The notes beneath the pieces are model-generated. The model was not told where the DNA came from. It searched no databases and was given only the letters and a program-made list of their open reading frames with translations. A DNA stretch of 64,000 bases from Gracilimonas sp031581265. Lineage in GTDB: Bacteria; Bacteroidota; Rhodothermia; Balneolales; Balneolaceae. The position numbers were made by a program, and so were the translations under genes. This document shows positions 42,770 through 53,101 of the stretch, piece by piece. The stretch spans positions 45,960-109,959 of the forward strand of contig NZ_JAVLBQ010000006.1 in the NCBI RefSeq assembly GCF_031581265.1, read 5' to 3'. Position 1 is the stretch's first letter. Each line of letters opens with the position of its first letter.

Positions 42770-45700
42770 TTATTGAACCAAAGACAAGCCTTTTGAAGGG
42801 AGTTTAATGATAAAAGTAGTGCCTTGTTGTTTCTTAGATTTTATTTGAAGCTCACCATTTTGCAGGGCAATCATTTCTTTACATATCAATAGCCCCAATC
42901 CGGAACCTTTTTCATTTTGTGTGCCGCTGCGAGAAACATTTGAGTCTATTTGCAATAATTGCTCAACCATATCTTTATCCATGCCTATTCCGTTATCCTG
43001 CACTTCCAAAAATTGGAATGATCCGTCTTTGTAAACTTTAACTGAAACGCTACCGCCCGGTTCAGTAAACTTAATGGCATTAGAAATTAAATTTCTAAGG
43101 ATAGTTTTCAACATATTTCTATCGGCATGTACACTAGATTGAGTCTTTGATTCAAAAGTTAGCTCAATATCTTTTTGTTGGGCGGTGTCATCAAATAATT
43201 CCAGAACTTGTACAACTAACTCATTTATGTTGATTGATTCAGGTTTGGGCTTCATCTTCCCGTTCTGCAAAGATGCCCAATTAAGTAAATCTTCTACAAA
43301 ACTATGTAAAGACCGTGCTGAAGAATAAAGGTGTTGTACATTTTCTTTAAGCTCAGAATCCTTTTTATCATCCACATCCATTAATATTAATTCCGTAAGC
43401 CCAACCAGTCCTTGAAATGGGTTTCGGAGATCGTGTGCAATGAGTGAGAAAAATTTATCTTTGGTTTGGTTACTTTCTTCCAGTTCAGCTGCCTGCTTTT
43501 TAATGATTTGATTTTTTTTCTGAAGGTCTTTTTTCTCCTGACGGAGTTCCGCTGTCTGATTTTGGATGACTTGCTCTAACTCTTTTTGCTTACTGAGTAA
43601 GTATTTATAGCGAATTTGAGTAGCTCCATAGTATCCCCCTGCAATTAATAATATCATAATTAAAAGAAACCAAGGTTCCTCGTATATATAAGGCTGAACT
43701 GTAATGGTGGCAATGGCAGGATTATCACTCCAAATCCCATCGTTACTTGCTGATATTACCCTGAAATCATAGGTTCCGGCAGGAATATTTTGATAGGTAG
43801 CATTGCGCGTTCCGGCTACTTCATTCCAACTATTTTCATACCCTTCTAACCGGTATCGAAATCGTGTTTTCTGCGTAGAAGGATACGTTAGGGCATGGAA
43901 AAGAACAGTAAAACTCTTAGTGCCTCTTTCTATCAGTATCTCATTGGTGTTATAGGAATTCCCTGCAGCGTTTACTCCTTGAATAATGACATTTGGAGCA
44001 ACAGAATCTGATGTACTAACTTCACGAGAAAAAATTGCCACCCCTTCCTGTGTTGCAAACCAAAACCGGCCATCTTCTGTACGTAAACCGGCTTCCTGAA
44101 AAGAACCATTGGCCTCAGGATTTCGCATGCCTTCTTCACTTCCAAAATGTAAGAGGGTGAATATTTCGGTTTCATTGTCAAGATAGGCAATGAGCTCTTT
44201 CTTATGGATTTTGAAGATTCCCCGGTTTGATGACATCCAAAGCCAGTCGTTTTCATCTTGGGATATCCAGTGAATAATATGATCAGGAAGGCCATCTTCC
44301 TGATTTATATACTGAATTTCCCCGTTTCTAAGACGGTTAAGTCCATTATTTTCGGTTCCGATCCAAATAGTTTCTGGATCTTTTTCATCGATATAAATAG
44401 AGCGAATATTATTTGAAGATAATCCCTGCTCGGTAGTATAGTTGGTAAATTCTCCATCATGGAAACGAGCAACTCCACCATCTAAACTGCCGGACCAAAT
44501 GGCTCCGTCAGGGGCTTGTGTTATGTATCTTATTTTAACTCCTGCCAATCCATCATCTTCATTATAAACAGTTTGTTTCTTGGTAATGGGGTCAAATTTG
44601 ATCAAACCATCGTAAGTGCCTAACCAAAAATTTTTATCTTTATCAGAATAAATAGCACGGATGTTATTAATCTCTACATTATTGCCGGGCTGATAATTTT
44701 CTATATCTGTATCTGTAATTTTGTCTAAGCCATTTTCGTGATGACCAACCCAAATATTCCCATTTTTATCCTCTCCAATAGTATGAACAATATCTGAAGC
44801 AAGGCCATCATCTGAGGTATAATTCGTTATGCCATTTTCTGTAATAAGGTTCAGTCCCGCTCCCCGGGTTCCTACCCAATAACGTCCCCGGCTATCTTCA
44901 AAAAGTCCGAGTATATTATTTCCAGAAAGTCCCTCTTGGGTGCCAATATTTTTAACTCTGCTTTTACTTACAATTATTAATCCATTTCGGTTGGTTCCAA
45001 ACCAGAAGTTGCCTTCGCGATCTTCAAAAATACTATTAAATCGATAATCTGATATTTCAGGTATAGCAGTAAAGGGTTGAATAGTATTATTTCTAAGCAG
45101 CCCTAAAGACCCTAAAGTACCGATGAGCCATAGATTATCTTCTGAATCCCTATGAAACTGTACATAAACTTCATCAGGTTTAAGATTGCTTTTTTCCATC
45201 TTTACAGCAACTTCCTCTTGCAGGTAAAAAAGTTAACTTGAAGAGGTGAGAAGTGTTATATCTGCATCTTCATAAATTGTGTAGATGGCATAGCCATCAG
45301 TGGCTTCATATTTTTGAGGAATATGGAATTGTCCCTCATGTAATTCGTATAAACCATGATAAGTGCCTACAATAATATTGCCACTCGTATTTCTTTTAAC
45401 CTCCAAAAACCGATTATCATCGGAGATGGCCTTCATTTTATATTCTTTAATTAGTTGGCCGGTTTTTGAGAAGTGCAACAACCCATTATTGGTAGCTACC
45501 CAAATAGTTTTATCACGGTCTTCATATAAACTGTGTACCTGGTTTTGTCCGGGAGTTCTGCCCTCGTAGAATTTCCTGAAACTACCTTCCTCAAATACAT
45601 ATAATCCCGCATTAGTAACCAAAAACATCCGGTTACCAGAGAAAGTGTGAATTTGGGTCAAATCTGAATCAGTAAAGCCCTCCTGACTTCCGAAATGTTG

Positions 45701-46057
45701 TATTTGATCATTAGAAAATAACATAACCCCGCCATATTCGAGGGGCACCCATAAGCTGTCATTGTTTTGAAAATATACGTCTGTAGTTCGGTTGTGAGGC
45801 ATTTCAGAAGTATTCGAGTAGTTGAATACTTCAAAATTCAACCCGTCAAATTTTACCAACCCATCATAAGTGCTAATCCATATAAACCCAACGCTGTCTT
45901 GCGCAATTTGCCCCACTGTATTAACAGGAAGGCCATCCTCGAGGGTCCATTGTTTAGCAGTCAGGGTATCCTGAGGTGGCAGAAATGAAAACTGAAAGGC
46001 ATATATGTTTGTGCCAAGGCAAAATAAAATCAATAAAAGAAAGCCTCTTTTAAACAT
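42770..46057 (-). pseudogene. Histidine kinase with periplasmic reg_prop propeller, one in-frame stop
   Basis: 1,095 codons. Signal peptide, then two-component regulator propeller repeats (for example LEDGLPVNTVGQIAQDSVGF), a Y_Y_Y domain (about 770-845, FRYRLEGYENSWNEVAGT), a membrane helix, a coiled coil (KQKELEQVIQNQTAELRQEK), HisKA with FFSLIAHDLRNPFQGLVGLT (phospho-His) and HATPase_c (NLISNAIKF, DNGIGMDKD, GSGLGLLICKEM). It lacks the receiver and AraC domains of hybrid (HTCS) kinases. A TAA at 45233-45235 interrupts it: TSSS-stop-LFYLQEE stays in the same frame, so one base change would restore it (e.g. CAA, AAA or TTA). The 5' part ends at codon 275; a start at 45199 could still give a shorter kinase lacking most of the first propeller. 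Confidence 0.86.
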
Positions 46058-46109
46058 ATCTTAATTGATTATAAAACCGAGCAACCTTTCTAAAATCCCG
46101 GTAAAATCA

Positions 46110-46679
46110 TTAGTCGTTTTCTTTATCAATTACATAAATCTGAGAAAGATTCCGTCCTTCCTGCGCGTAATCCAATCCATATCCAAGCACAAAAGCATTC
46201 GGAATTTCAAATCCAACATAATCAATTTGAACATCGAATTTAGTAGCCTCTTTTTTATGTAAAAGGGAGCAGACAGAAACGGAGGCCGGATTTTCTTCTT
46301 TCATTCTTTTAACCATGTAATTCATGGACAACCCGGTGTCGATAATGTCCTCAACCAATATTACATGTCGGCCCTCAATTTTGGCGTCAATATGTTTTAG
46401 CTCAGTTACCTGTCCGGATGAAACTTTTTCATCCCCGTAACTGCTAAGCTTCATGAAATCAACCTCACAAGGTATGCTCACATGCCGCATAATATCTGCC
46501 AGAAAGATAAAAGCTCCGTTCAAAATTCCAATAAAAATGGGTTTTTTGTCCGCAAAGTCTTTGTCCAGTTGTTCCCCAAGCTGGCTTATTCGTTCGTCAA
46601 TTTGCTGCCTGTTAATGAAGATTTTGAATTGTTCTCCATTGCAAGTAACAGTATCAGGTTGGTAAAAAGATGCACTCAT
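46110..46679 (-). CDS. hpt: Hypoxanthine phosphoribosyltransferase
   Basis: Purine salvage: converts hypoxanthine (and guanine) plus PRPP to IMP/GMP in the cytosol. 189 residues. The PRPP loop VILVEDIIDTGLSMNYMVKRM (about 109-129) and the hood region KPIFIGILNGAFIFLADIMRH fit the family, as does VDYVGFEIPNAFVLGYGLDY at the C-terminal end. The start overlaps the upstream tilS stop by 4 bp (ATGA), a common tilS-hpt pairing. Confidence 0.95.
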   Translation of the reverse strand: MSASFYQPDTVTCNGEQFKIFINRQQIDERISQLGEQLDKDFADKKPIFIGILNGAFIFLADIMRHVSIPCEVDFMKLSSYGDEKVSSGQVTELKHIDAKIEGRHVILVEDIIDTGLSMNYMVKRMKEENPASVSVCSLLHKKEATKFDVQIDYVGFEIPNAFVLGYGLDYAQEGRNLSQIYVIDKEND

Positions 46680-48019
46680 AGTAAAATGTTAATCGTCAAT
46701 ATGGTGTTAGTGTTGTAATCTATTTTGGCTAATTCAGAGATATTTCCCCATTGTTGATTTGTCGGCAGCTCAGGGTATATGATGGCATAAATAGTACTAT
46801 CTGAACCGCACAATACCAAAGCTTTTTCCCGGGTTGAAGTGGAAATTTTTCTGTTTGTAAGATGTTTTGAAATTTTTTGATTCCCTTCCATACCCAAGGG
46901 CTGAAAAGAATCCCCTTCGTTCCATGTTCTCAAAGTTAAAGGCCAGCTGAGCTTAGTGTAATCCAGGGCTAAATCAGCGTTGGTTTCAATATTCTTTTGT
47001 TTTGATATGGAAAGTCTGTCATTCGCCCATCCTGATGCAACATCATTTTCGGTAATAGATATTTCAGCCTGGTTACTTTTTTTGGCTTTAATGAGTTTTG
47101 CTTTATTCCTGTCGCGAATTAATTCGAAGTCGCCGATCTTTAAACTTTTGCCTGTTTGCACGTATTCAATTTCAGCAAGATCGGTAAGCTGCTGTTTAGA
47201 GTATGTTCCCTTTAATCCCGACTCATCTAAAAAATGTTTTATCACAGCCGGCTTTATTAATTCCGGTAATTCAGAAAATGCCGTAAGATCGATTCCTATG
47301 CCCGAGGAAACGCTATCAGTTATATACCGAATACTGTCTTCAAAGGACTCGGCATAGCCAGGCAAGCTCAGGATATTTTTATGCCAGCCGGGAAACAGCT
47401 TATCGGCCTTTTCGGTGAATTCATTACGAATATAATTCCGGGCATAATCTGATTTCAGGTTGCTTTTATCTATTCGATAGGGTACTGCTTCAGCTTCACA
47501 GAAAGCAAGGATTTTTTCTTTGCTGAAGGGTAGGAGCGGCCTGAAAAGTTGGCCGTCCCAAACATCCATTCCCTTCCAGGCTGTTGGGGAACTTCCCCGT
47601 AGTATTTTTTGGAGGATCGTTTCAACCTGATCGTCTTTATGATGCGCGGTAATAATTCCATCTGCAGTATGTGCGACTTTTAGATCTCTGAAAAACTGGT
47701 ACCGTTGTTCACGGGCCCAATTCTGGAAGTTTTTTCCTTGATTTTTATCGGGTGTAATCTGGATGGAGCAGCATTCAAATCCCCAGGCAAAAGATATTTG
47801 TTCTACCAGTTCTTGGTCTTTATCAGACTGTTTTCCGCGTTTGTTGTAATTCACATGGACCACTAAACAATCAACCTGTAGCTGGTGGAGCAGATAAAGT
47901 AGAGCCATGGAGTCGGGCCCGCCACTCACTCCAATAATGAAAAAGGGGTTTTCTTCAAAGTAATCGGCAAGGCGATCAGACAGGTGTTTTTTAAAGATAT
48001 TTGAAATGGATTTTGCCAT
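46676..48019 (-). CDS. tilS: tRNA(Ile)-lysidine synthase
   Basis: Modifies the CAT-anticodon tRNA-Ile by attaching lysine to C34, so that it reads AUA. 447 residues from the chosen ATG at 48019 (MAKSISNIFKKHLSDRLADY). An upstream ATG at 48127 adds 36 residues that look like non-coding sequence and overlap the divergent DUF1643 gene. PP-loop GVSGGPDSMALLYLL at about 30, HHKDDQVETILQKILRGS, and the C-terminal TilS_C domain (WPLTLRTWNEGDSFQPLGMEG near 370) are present. It overlaps hpt by 4 bp. Confidence 0.94.
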   Translation of the reverse strand: MAKSISNIFKKHLSDRLADYFEENPFFIIGVSGGPDSMALLYLLHQLQVDCLVVHVNYNKRGKQSDKDQELVEQISFAWGFECCSIQITPDKNQGKNFQNWAREQRYQFFRDLKVAHTADGIITAHHKDDQVETILQKILRGSSPTAWKGMDVWDGQLFRPLLPFSKEKILAFCEAEAVPYRIDKSNLKSDYARNYIRNEFTEKADKLFPGWHKNILSLPGYAESFEDSIRYITDSVSSGIGIDLTAFSELPELIKPAVIKHFLDESGLKGTYSKQQLTDLAEIEYVQTGKSLKIGDFELIRDRNKAKLIKAKKSNQAEISITENDVASGWANDRLSISKQKNIETNADLALDYTKLSWPLTLRTWNEGDSFQPLGMEGNQKISKHLTNRKISTSTREKALVLCGSDSTIYAIIYPELPTNQQWGNISELAKIDYNTNTILTINILL

Positions 48020-48137
48020 GAGAAAAAGTAAGAGCTTAGGGGGAGAATATCGAATAATGAATTGGGAAATTGGGTTCGATATTCGAAAAAATCCATCTAT
48101 CTTCGGGCTGAATTTTAAAGCAAACATCTACGCTCAC

Positions 48138-48662
48138 ATGTTTCCTGATAAACCATGGATCTATGAACACGACGAACCTCTCACCCGATATTCTTTAGGG
48201 CAGGAGGGAGAGAATCCGTTGATTTGTTTTGGGGTGAATCCCAGTACGGCCAAACCCAATGATTTAGATCCGACTGTGGCATCGGTTGCTCGTTTTGCGC
48301 GAGATCATGGATATGACGGGTGGCTTATGTTTAATCTCTATCCACAGCGAGCTACCAATCCGGATAAGATGCACAAGAAATTCCAGAAAAAAATCCACCT
48401 TAAAAATGTAGAAGAAATAGAAAATCAGATTCGGGGATTAAATTCCGATGTATGGTGTGCATGGGGAACGTTGATTGAAAAGCGGTCGTATTTATCTCGC
48501 TGTTTGCAGGATATTAATGATGTATTAAAATCTGAAAAGTGCAACTATTTCACCCGGGGCAGAATTTCAAAAGCGGGACATCCTCACCATCCGTTGTACC
48601 TAAAAAAAACAGCTCCGCCGGAAGCTTTTGATCTGGAAAAATACGTTCAGGAAGTTCTATAA
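48138..48662 (+). CDS. DUF1643 domain protein
   Basis: About 174 residues; function unknown. Matches the DUF1643 family: WIYEHDEPLTRYSLGQEGEN, LICFGVNPSTAKPNDLDPTV, WLMFNLYPQRATNPDKMHK, WCAWGTLIEKRSYL and AGHPHHPLYL at the end, which is the usual set of conserved Trp/His/Asn positions. I chose the ATG at 48138 because family members begin near the WIYE motif; ATGs at 48057 (with a G-rich stretch upstream) and 48006 would add residues with no family match and run into tilS. It diverges from tilS and converges with recN. Confidence 0.85.
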   Translation: MFPDKPWIYEHDEPLTRYSLGQEGENPLICFGVNPSTAKPNDLDPTVASVARFARDHGYDGWLMFNLYPQRATNPDKMHKKFQKKIHLKNVEEIENQIRGLNSDVWCAWGTLIEKRSYLSRCLQDINDVLKSEKCNYFTRGRISKAGHPHHPLYLKKTAPPEAFDLEKYVQEVL

Positions 48663-48672
48663 CAGATCAACC

Positions 48673-50379
48673 TTAATTTTGGAAAGTATTACGCTCAATA
48701 AGTTCCCTGGCACTGGTTAAGGCAGAATCGGAAATTTCAGCTCCACTCATAAGGCTGGCAATTTCGTGGATATGCTCTTCGTCAGATAGCGGAATGATTC
48801 GGGATACTGTGCGGTCGTCTTCCTCTACTTTTGCCACTTTATAATGTTTATGGGCCTGACTGGCTATCTGCGGCTGGTGAGTAATAGCGATGATTTGACA
48901 ATGTTCAGAAAGGTTACGCATTGTTCGGCCTACTTTCTCTGAAATTTCACCGCTTATCCCGGTATCGATTTCATCAAAAATCATAACGGGGAGGCTTTGT
49001 TCTTTGGCTAAGATTGATTTCAAAGCCAGCATCACCCGGCTAATTTCACCACCCGAAGCAATTTTTGCCAGTGGCTTAGGTTCTTCTCCTTTATTGGTAG
49101 AAATGTAGATTCTGATGTCATCACAACCATATTCGGTACACTCAACGGATTGCCCGTCAACTTCAATCCAGCCTTTGTTGGAGTACATCCAGTCAACCCG
49201 AACATCCAGGTTTGAATGCGGAATGCCAACCTTGGCCAATTCTTGTTGAATGGCTTCAGCCAATTTCTTGCCCACTTTAGTTCGGATACCATGAAGCTCA
49301 ATGGCAGCCTTTTTCAAAATTTCAGCCTGATCCTGAATTCTTGATTCCAGTTTTTCAATTTCAAGATCGAAGTTGTCGGCTATAGAAAGTTCATGTTTGA
49401 TCTCTTGCAGGTACTTAATGAGTTCAGGGATATCCCGCTGGTATTTTTTTTGAAGTCTGTTGAGCTCTGATTGTCGTTGCCGAAGTTCTTCCAGCCGTTT
49501 TGGGTTGAACTCAATACTATTACGATATCTTTCAGCAAAAGCGATGGCTTCATTTACACTGACCCGAGCCGCATTGATCTCGTTTAAATAGTTTTCAAAT
49601 TCCGGCTCAATACGGGCTAAATCTTCTAAATTAAGTTTCAGGAAATTCAGCAGCTGTATAATATTCGCATCATCATGGTCGCCCATTTCTGATATAGCCG
49701 CTGCTTTTTGATCTAATACCTCTGCATTATCCAGTAGATTCATTTCTGATTCAAGCTGCTCAGTATCAATTTCAGACAAATGTGCTTCTTCTAACTCCTG
49801 CACCTGGAAGCGATATAGCTCGGTCTTTTCCTGTAATTCATGTTCCCTTTTTTTCAATGAGGATAATTCTTTTTGAAGCTCTACCATTTTTTTGTGTTCC
49901 TCTTGGTAGGCTTCTAAAACAGGTTCTACTTCTCCAAAACCATCAATAACACCGCGGTGGTTTTCTTCTTTCAATAATAACTGATGATCATGCTGACCAT
50001 GCAGATCAACTAATAAATCTCCGGCGGCTTTAAGAACACTTATATTCACAGGAGTATCATTCATAAAAGCCCGGCTTCCGGTGCCTCGAATTTCCCTGCG
50101 AAGAATCAAATATTCGTTAAACTCGACTTCGTTTTCAGTGAGCAACCGCTCCAAAGTTTCATCTTCCCCAACCCAGATGGTAGCTTCAGAAATGGCTTTA
50201 TCTGCTCCCTGCCTTATAACTTCTGTATCAGCACGCTCCCCAAGAATCATATTCAGCGCCCCAATGATGATAGACTTCCCGGCTCCGGTCTGTCCGGTTA
50301 AAATATTCAGTCCTTCCTCAAAATCAACTTCCAGCTCATCGATGAGGGCAAAATCTTTTATGTATAATGACTTAATCAT
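48673..50379 (-). CDS. recN: DNA repair protein RecN
   Basis: SMC-like ATPase that acts at double-strand breaks in recombination repair. 568 residues. N-terminal Walker A GQTGAGKSIIIGALNMILG (about 29-47). A long coiled-coil middle (160-370; ELQKELSSLKKREHELQEKT). C-terminal ABC signature LAKIASGGEISRVMLALKSI and Walker B LPVMIFDEIDTGISGEI, then AITHQPQIASQA. All catalytic motifs are intact. It stands alone between DUF1643 and the four-helix-bundle pseudogene. Confidence 0.97.
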   Translation of the reverse strand: MIKSLYIKDFALIDELEVDFEEGLNILTGQTGAGKSIIIGALNMILGERADTEVIRQGADKAISEATIWVGEDETLERLLTENEVEFNEYLILRREIRGTGSRAFMNDTPVNISVLKAAGDLLVDLHGQHDHQLLLKEENHRGVIDGFGEVEPVLEAYQEEHKKMVELQKELSSLKKREHELQEKTELYRFQVQELEEAHLSEIDTEQLESEMNLLDNAEVLDQKAAAISEMGDHDDANIIQLLNFLKLNLEDLARIEPEFENYLNEINAARVSVNEAIAFAERYRNSIEFNPKRLEELRQRQSELNRLQKKYQRDIPELIKYLQEIKHELSIADNFDLEIEKLESRIQDQAEILKKAAIELHGIRTKVGKKLAEAIQQELAKVGIPHSNLDVRVDWMYSNKGWIEVDGQSVECTEYGCDDIRIYISTNKGEEPKPLAKIASGGEISRVMLALKSILAKEQSLPVMIFDEIDTGISGEISEKVGRTMRNLSEHCQIIAITHQPQIASQAHKHYKVAKVEEDDRTVSRIIPLSDEEHIHEIASLMSGAEISDSALTSARELIERNTFQN

Positions 50380-50438
50380 GGGGAATTCAAAATTTAAAAT
50401 GTTGTACTACGAAAGGTTCGAATTATAAATGTTAAATG

Positions 50439-50807
50439 CTAAGTGTTAAATGATTTTTTGCTATTACTTTGTGCAGTTTTAACGATTGCAGTTAAGATTT
50501 TTATGAGTTCTGTAACATCATTGAGATACTTTGAATAATTCAATTCTACAATTTGACTTCTGTTTAACAGCTTTAGCCAATATCGATTTTCCTGAGCTTC
50601 TTATGAAAAGATTGTCATTTTGTAAGCAAAATCCTTTCTTGTGGATGCTGCAGTTGCCTCTTCAATATTTGCACCGATGCTTGTAGCAAAGCGCAGAAGT
50701 TGCTTGGACAATACATACTCTTTGTTTTGAACAAGGATCTTGTACAACTCAACGATCGAGAGTGCAAAGTTAAAACTTTTTTCAAGGATCACATTATCAT
50801 TACTCAT
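50439..50807 (-). pseudogene. Four-helix-bundle protein (TIGR02436-like), one in-frame stop
   Basis: Reading frame of 122 codons, typical of the S23/four-helix-bundle family often found inside rRNA introns and between genes in Bacteroidota; function unclear. Recognisable segments: SFNFALSIVELYKILVQNKE, QLLRFATSIGANIEEA, and after the stop EAQENRYWLKLLNRSQIV. Between them, a TAA at 50601-50603 sits where family members have Lys (normal ...S-K-E-A...); AAA to TAA needs one change. The first 68 codons alone would give a truncated, probably unstable bundle. The segment is short, hence lower confidence in the family call than in the disruption. Confidence 0.8.
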
Positions 50808-50917
50808 AATTACTCCAATTTAAAATTAAAAACTAAACATTTAACATTAGTAAGAGCGATGAAAAACCAATTCCTTACAAAAAATTTTAATGCGTAAAAA
50901 AGAAGAGTTAATCTCCG

Positions 50918-50925
50918 TACCTTTA
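50918..50925 (+). promoter_or_regulatory. Candidate -7 box of rluD, near-leaderless
   Basis: TACCTTTA ends 4 bases before the rluD ATG. It resembles the Bacteroidota -7 box and would put the transcript start at or next to the ATG. An analogous TACCTTAA sits before the next gene (51995-52002). Confidence 0.35.
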
Positions 50926-50929
50926 CACC

Positions 50930-51946
50930 ATGGAAAAGAAAGCCGGTAAAAACAGACAGTCAACTATATACGAACACACGGTGCCTGATGGGCAGCATAC
51001 CGATATTCGTCTCGATAAATACATTACCTCATTTGTTGAAAATGCATCCCGAACCAAAGTGCAAGAGGCTATAAAAGATGGCTATGTAGATGTAAACGGG
51101 AAGAAAGAAAAACCTTCCTATATCATGCAGCCCGGGGATGAGATCTATATCGAATTACCCGTAGCCCCACCACCTGAGGCCAAGCCGGAAAACCTGGATC
51201 TTAATATTGTTTATGAAGATGACCAGATCATCATTGTAAATAAAGAAGCCGGAATGGTAGTCCACCCGGCTTACGGAAACTGGACCGGAACCATGGTAAA
51301 CGGACTCATGTATCACGTGGATGAACTGGCGGGAGAGGAAGAAGACGAAAATCTGCGCCCGGGCATCGTCCATCGATTAGATAAAGACACCAGTGGGTTA
51401 TTGGTTGTGGCTAAAGACGATCATACCCTGGCCACCTTAAGCGAGTTATTTCAAGAGAAAGATATTGAACGAACGTACTGGGCTATTGTATGGGGGACTC
51501 CGGAAAAAGAAGGAACCATAGAAGGGGATATCGGCAGATCAAAAAGAGATCGTAAATTAATGACGGTAAAACCGGAAGGTAAAGGGAAATCGGCAGTAAC
51601 TCATTATAAAGTACTGGAATATTTTGATTACCTGAGTTTGGTAGAAGTAAAACTGGAGACCGGTCGAACGCATCAAATTCGGGTACATTTTGCGCATATT
51701 GGTCATCATGTATTTGGAGATCCTACTTATGGCGGCACATCCGTACGCTATGGCCCCAATACCGGATCGCGAAAATCCATGTTTCATAATCTCATCACCG
51801 GATTGGACAGGCAAGCTCTCCATGCAAAAACGTTGGGCTTCGAACATCCTGCTACAGGAGAAATGGTGACATTTGATTCCGAGCTCCCTGATGATTTTCA
51901 ACATGTACTGACCATGCTCCGAGAGAATTGTAAAAGTGAATATTGA
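50930..51946 (+). CDS. rluD: RluA/RluD-family 23S rRNA pseudouridine synthase
   Basis: Converts uridine to pseudouridine in rRNA (RluD acts in helix 69). 338 residues: an S4 RNA-binding domain (about 24-85; RLDKYITSFVENASRTKVQEAI, VDVNGKK), then the synthase with PGIVHRLDKDTSGLLVVAKDD, where the Asp of HRLDKDTSG is catalytic, and RTHQIRVHFAHIGHHVFGD. The size and S4 domain fit RluD better than RluA. It shares a plus-strand run with the CNNM gene, 60 bp downstream. Confidence 0.92.
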   Translation: MEKKAGKNRQSTIYEHTVPDGQHTDIRLDKYITSFVENASRTKVQEAIKDGYVDVNGKKEKPSYIMQPGDEIYIELPVAPPPEAKPENLDLNIVYEDDQIIIVNKEAGMVVHPAYGNWTGTMVNGLMYHVDELAGEEEDENLRPGIVHRLDKDTSGLLVVAKDDHTLATLSELFQEKDIERTYWAIVWGTPEKEGTIEGDIGRSKRDRKLMTVKPEGKGKSAVTHYKVLEYFDYLSLVEVKLETGRTHQIRVHFAHIGHHVFGDPTYGGTSVRYGPNTGSRKSMFHNLITGLDRQALHAKTLGFEHPATGEMVTFDSELPDDFQHVLTMLRENCKSEY

Positions 51947-51994
51947 TTTACTTTAATATGATACAGTACTTCAACAATATTTCTATAATTCTGT

Positions 51995-52002
51995 TACCTT
52001 AA
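51995..52002 (+). promoter_or_regulatory. Candidate -7 box of the CNNM-type gene
   Basis: TACCTTAA ends 4 bases before the ATG at 52007, in the same position relative to the start as the rluD box. It may give a leaderless or near-leaderless transcript. Confidence 0.35.
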
Positions 52003-52006
52003 GCGC

Positions 52007-53101
52007 ATGGGATTACTAATTTTTTATTTACTGTTGGCTATTGGAGTATCATTTCTGTGCTCTATTTTGGAGGCCGTGTTACTTTCTATCTCGCCTTCTT
52101 TTGTGGCGGTAACGCAAAAAAATAATCCGGTTACCGGCAAGCTTCTCAAAGAATTAAAAGCAGATATCGATCGTCCACTTTCTGCAATTCTGAGTTTAAA
52201 TACCATCGCGCATACGGTTGGTGCTGCAGGAGTTGGTGCCCAGGCACAAGTTGTGTTTGGAAATGCCTATGTAAGTGTAACTTCAGCTTTACTCACCTTG
52301 GCAATTCTCGTTTTTTCGGAAATTATCCCAAAAACACTGGGTGCTACTTATTGGAAAAAACTATCAGGCTTTGCGGCTCGCACAACGAAGTTTCTGATCC
52401 TCATTACGTATCCTTTGGTTTTATTATCACAATGGATCACAAAATGGCTTTCAAATGAAAATAACGAGCCGGCTATGAGTCGCGAAGAATTCAGTGCTAT
52501 GGCTGAACTTGGATTTGAGGAAGGTATTTTTGAAGAAGGGGAGTCAAACATTTTCAAAAACCTGATACGGTTTCGGTCGCTAAAGGTTAAGGATATTATG
52601 ACCCCAAGAATCGTGGTGGTGAAATTTCAGGAAGACTTAACGATCAGTGATATTCTCAGCAACAAAGATGAATTAAGGGTATCACGCATGCCCGTCTACG
52701 GTGAAAATGATGAAGATATTACCGGTTATATCCTGAAAAACGATCTGTATTATAATCTTTCTGAAGGAAATGGAGATAAAAAGCTAAGTGAAATTAAAAG
52801 GGATGTTCTCATTCTTCCTGAAACTATTTCCCTAAAAACCCTCTTCGAGCGGCTGCTTGAAAAACAAGAACACATTGCGGTTGTTGTTGACGAATACGGC
52901 GGATTTTCCGGAGTGGTGACGATGGAGGATGTGGTAGAGACTTTATTGGGAATGGAGATCGTAGATGAAATAGATGCCATCGAAGACATGCAGAAGCTGG
53001 CTCGACAAAAGTGGAGAGAACGAGCCAAGCGATTGGGAATCGTACTCCCCGAAAAATTGCAGGAAGCAGATTCTGAAAAAAATAAAGCAGCTCAAAATTA
53101 G
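52007..53101 (+). CDS. CNNM-type transporter with CBS pair (DUF21 family)
   Basis: A 364-residue inner-membrane protein of the hemolysin C/CorB-like family, implicated in Mg2+/Co2+ transport. Residues about 1-190 are the DUF21/CNNM membrane domain (LEAVLLSISPSF, IPKTLGATYWKKLSG). A CBS pair follows at about 205-330 (VKDIMTPRIVVVKFQEDLTI; HIAVVVDEYGGFSGVVTMEDVVETLLG). The C-terminal CorC_HlyC domain of longer relatives is missing; the protein simply ends in a basic helix. It ends 4 bp inside the convergent lysC stop region. Confidence 0.9.
   Translation: MGLLIFYLLLAIGVSFLCSILEAVLLSISPSFVAVTQKNNPVTGKLLKELKADIDRPLSAILSLNTIAHTVGAAGVGAQAQVVFGNAYVSVTSALLTLAILVFSEIIPKTLGATYWKKLSGFAARTTKFLILITYPLVLLSQWITKWLSNENNEPAMSREEFSAMAELGFEEGIFEEGESNIFKNLIRFRSLKVKDIMTPRIVVVKFQEDLTISDILSNKDELRVSRMPVYGENDEDITGYILKNDLYYNLSEGNGDKKLSEIKRDVLILPETISLKTLFERLLEKQEHIAVVVDEYGGFSGVVTMEDVVETLLGMEIVDEIDAIEDMQKLARQKWRERAKRLGIVLPEKLQEADSEKNKAAQN

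Noticed and set aside
42770..46057. Classical hybrid two-component system (HTCS)
   Set aside because: The protein ends after HATPase_c; there is no receiver and no AraC-type helix-turn-helix in the frame or downstream.
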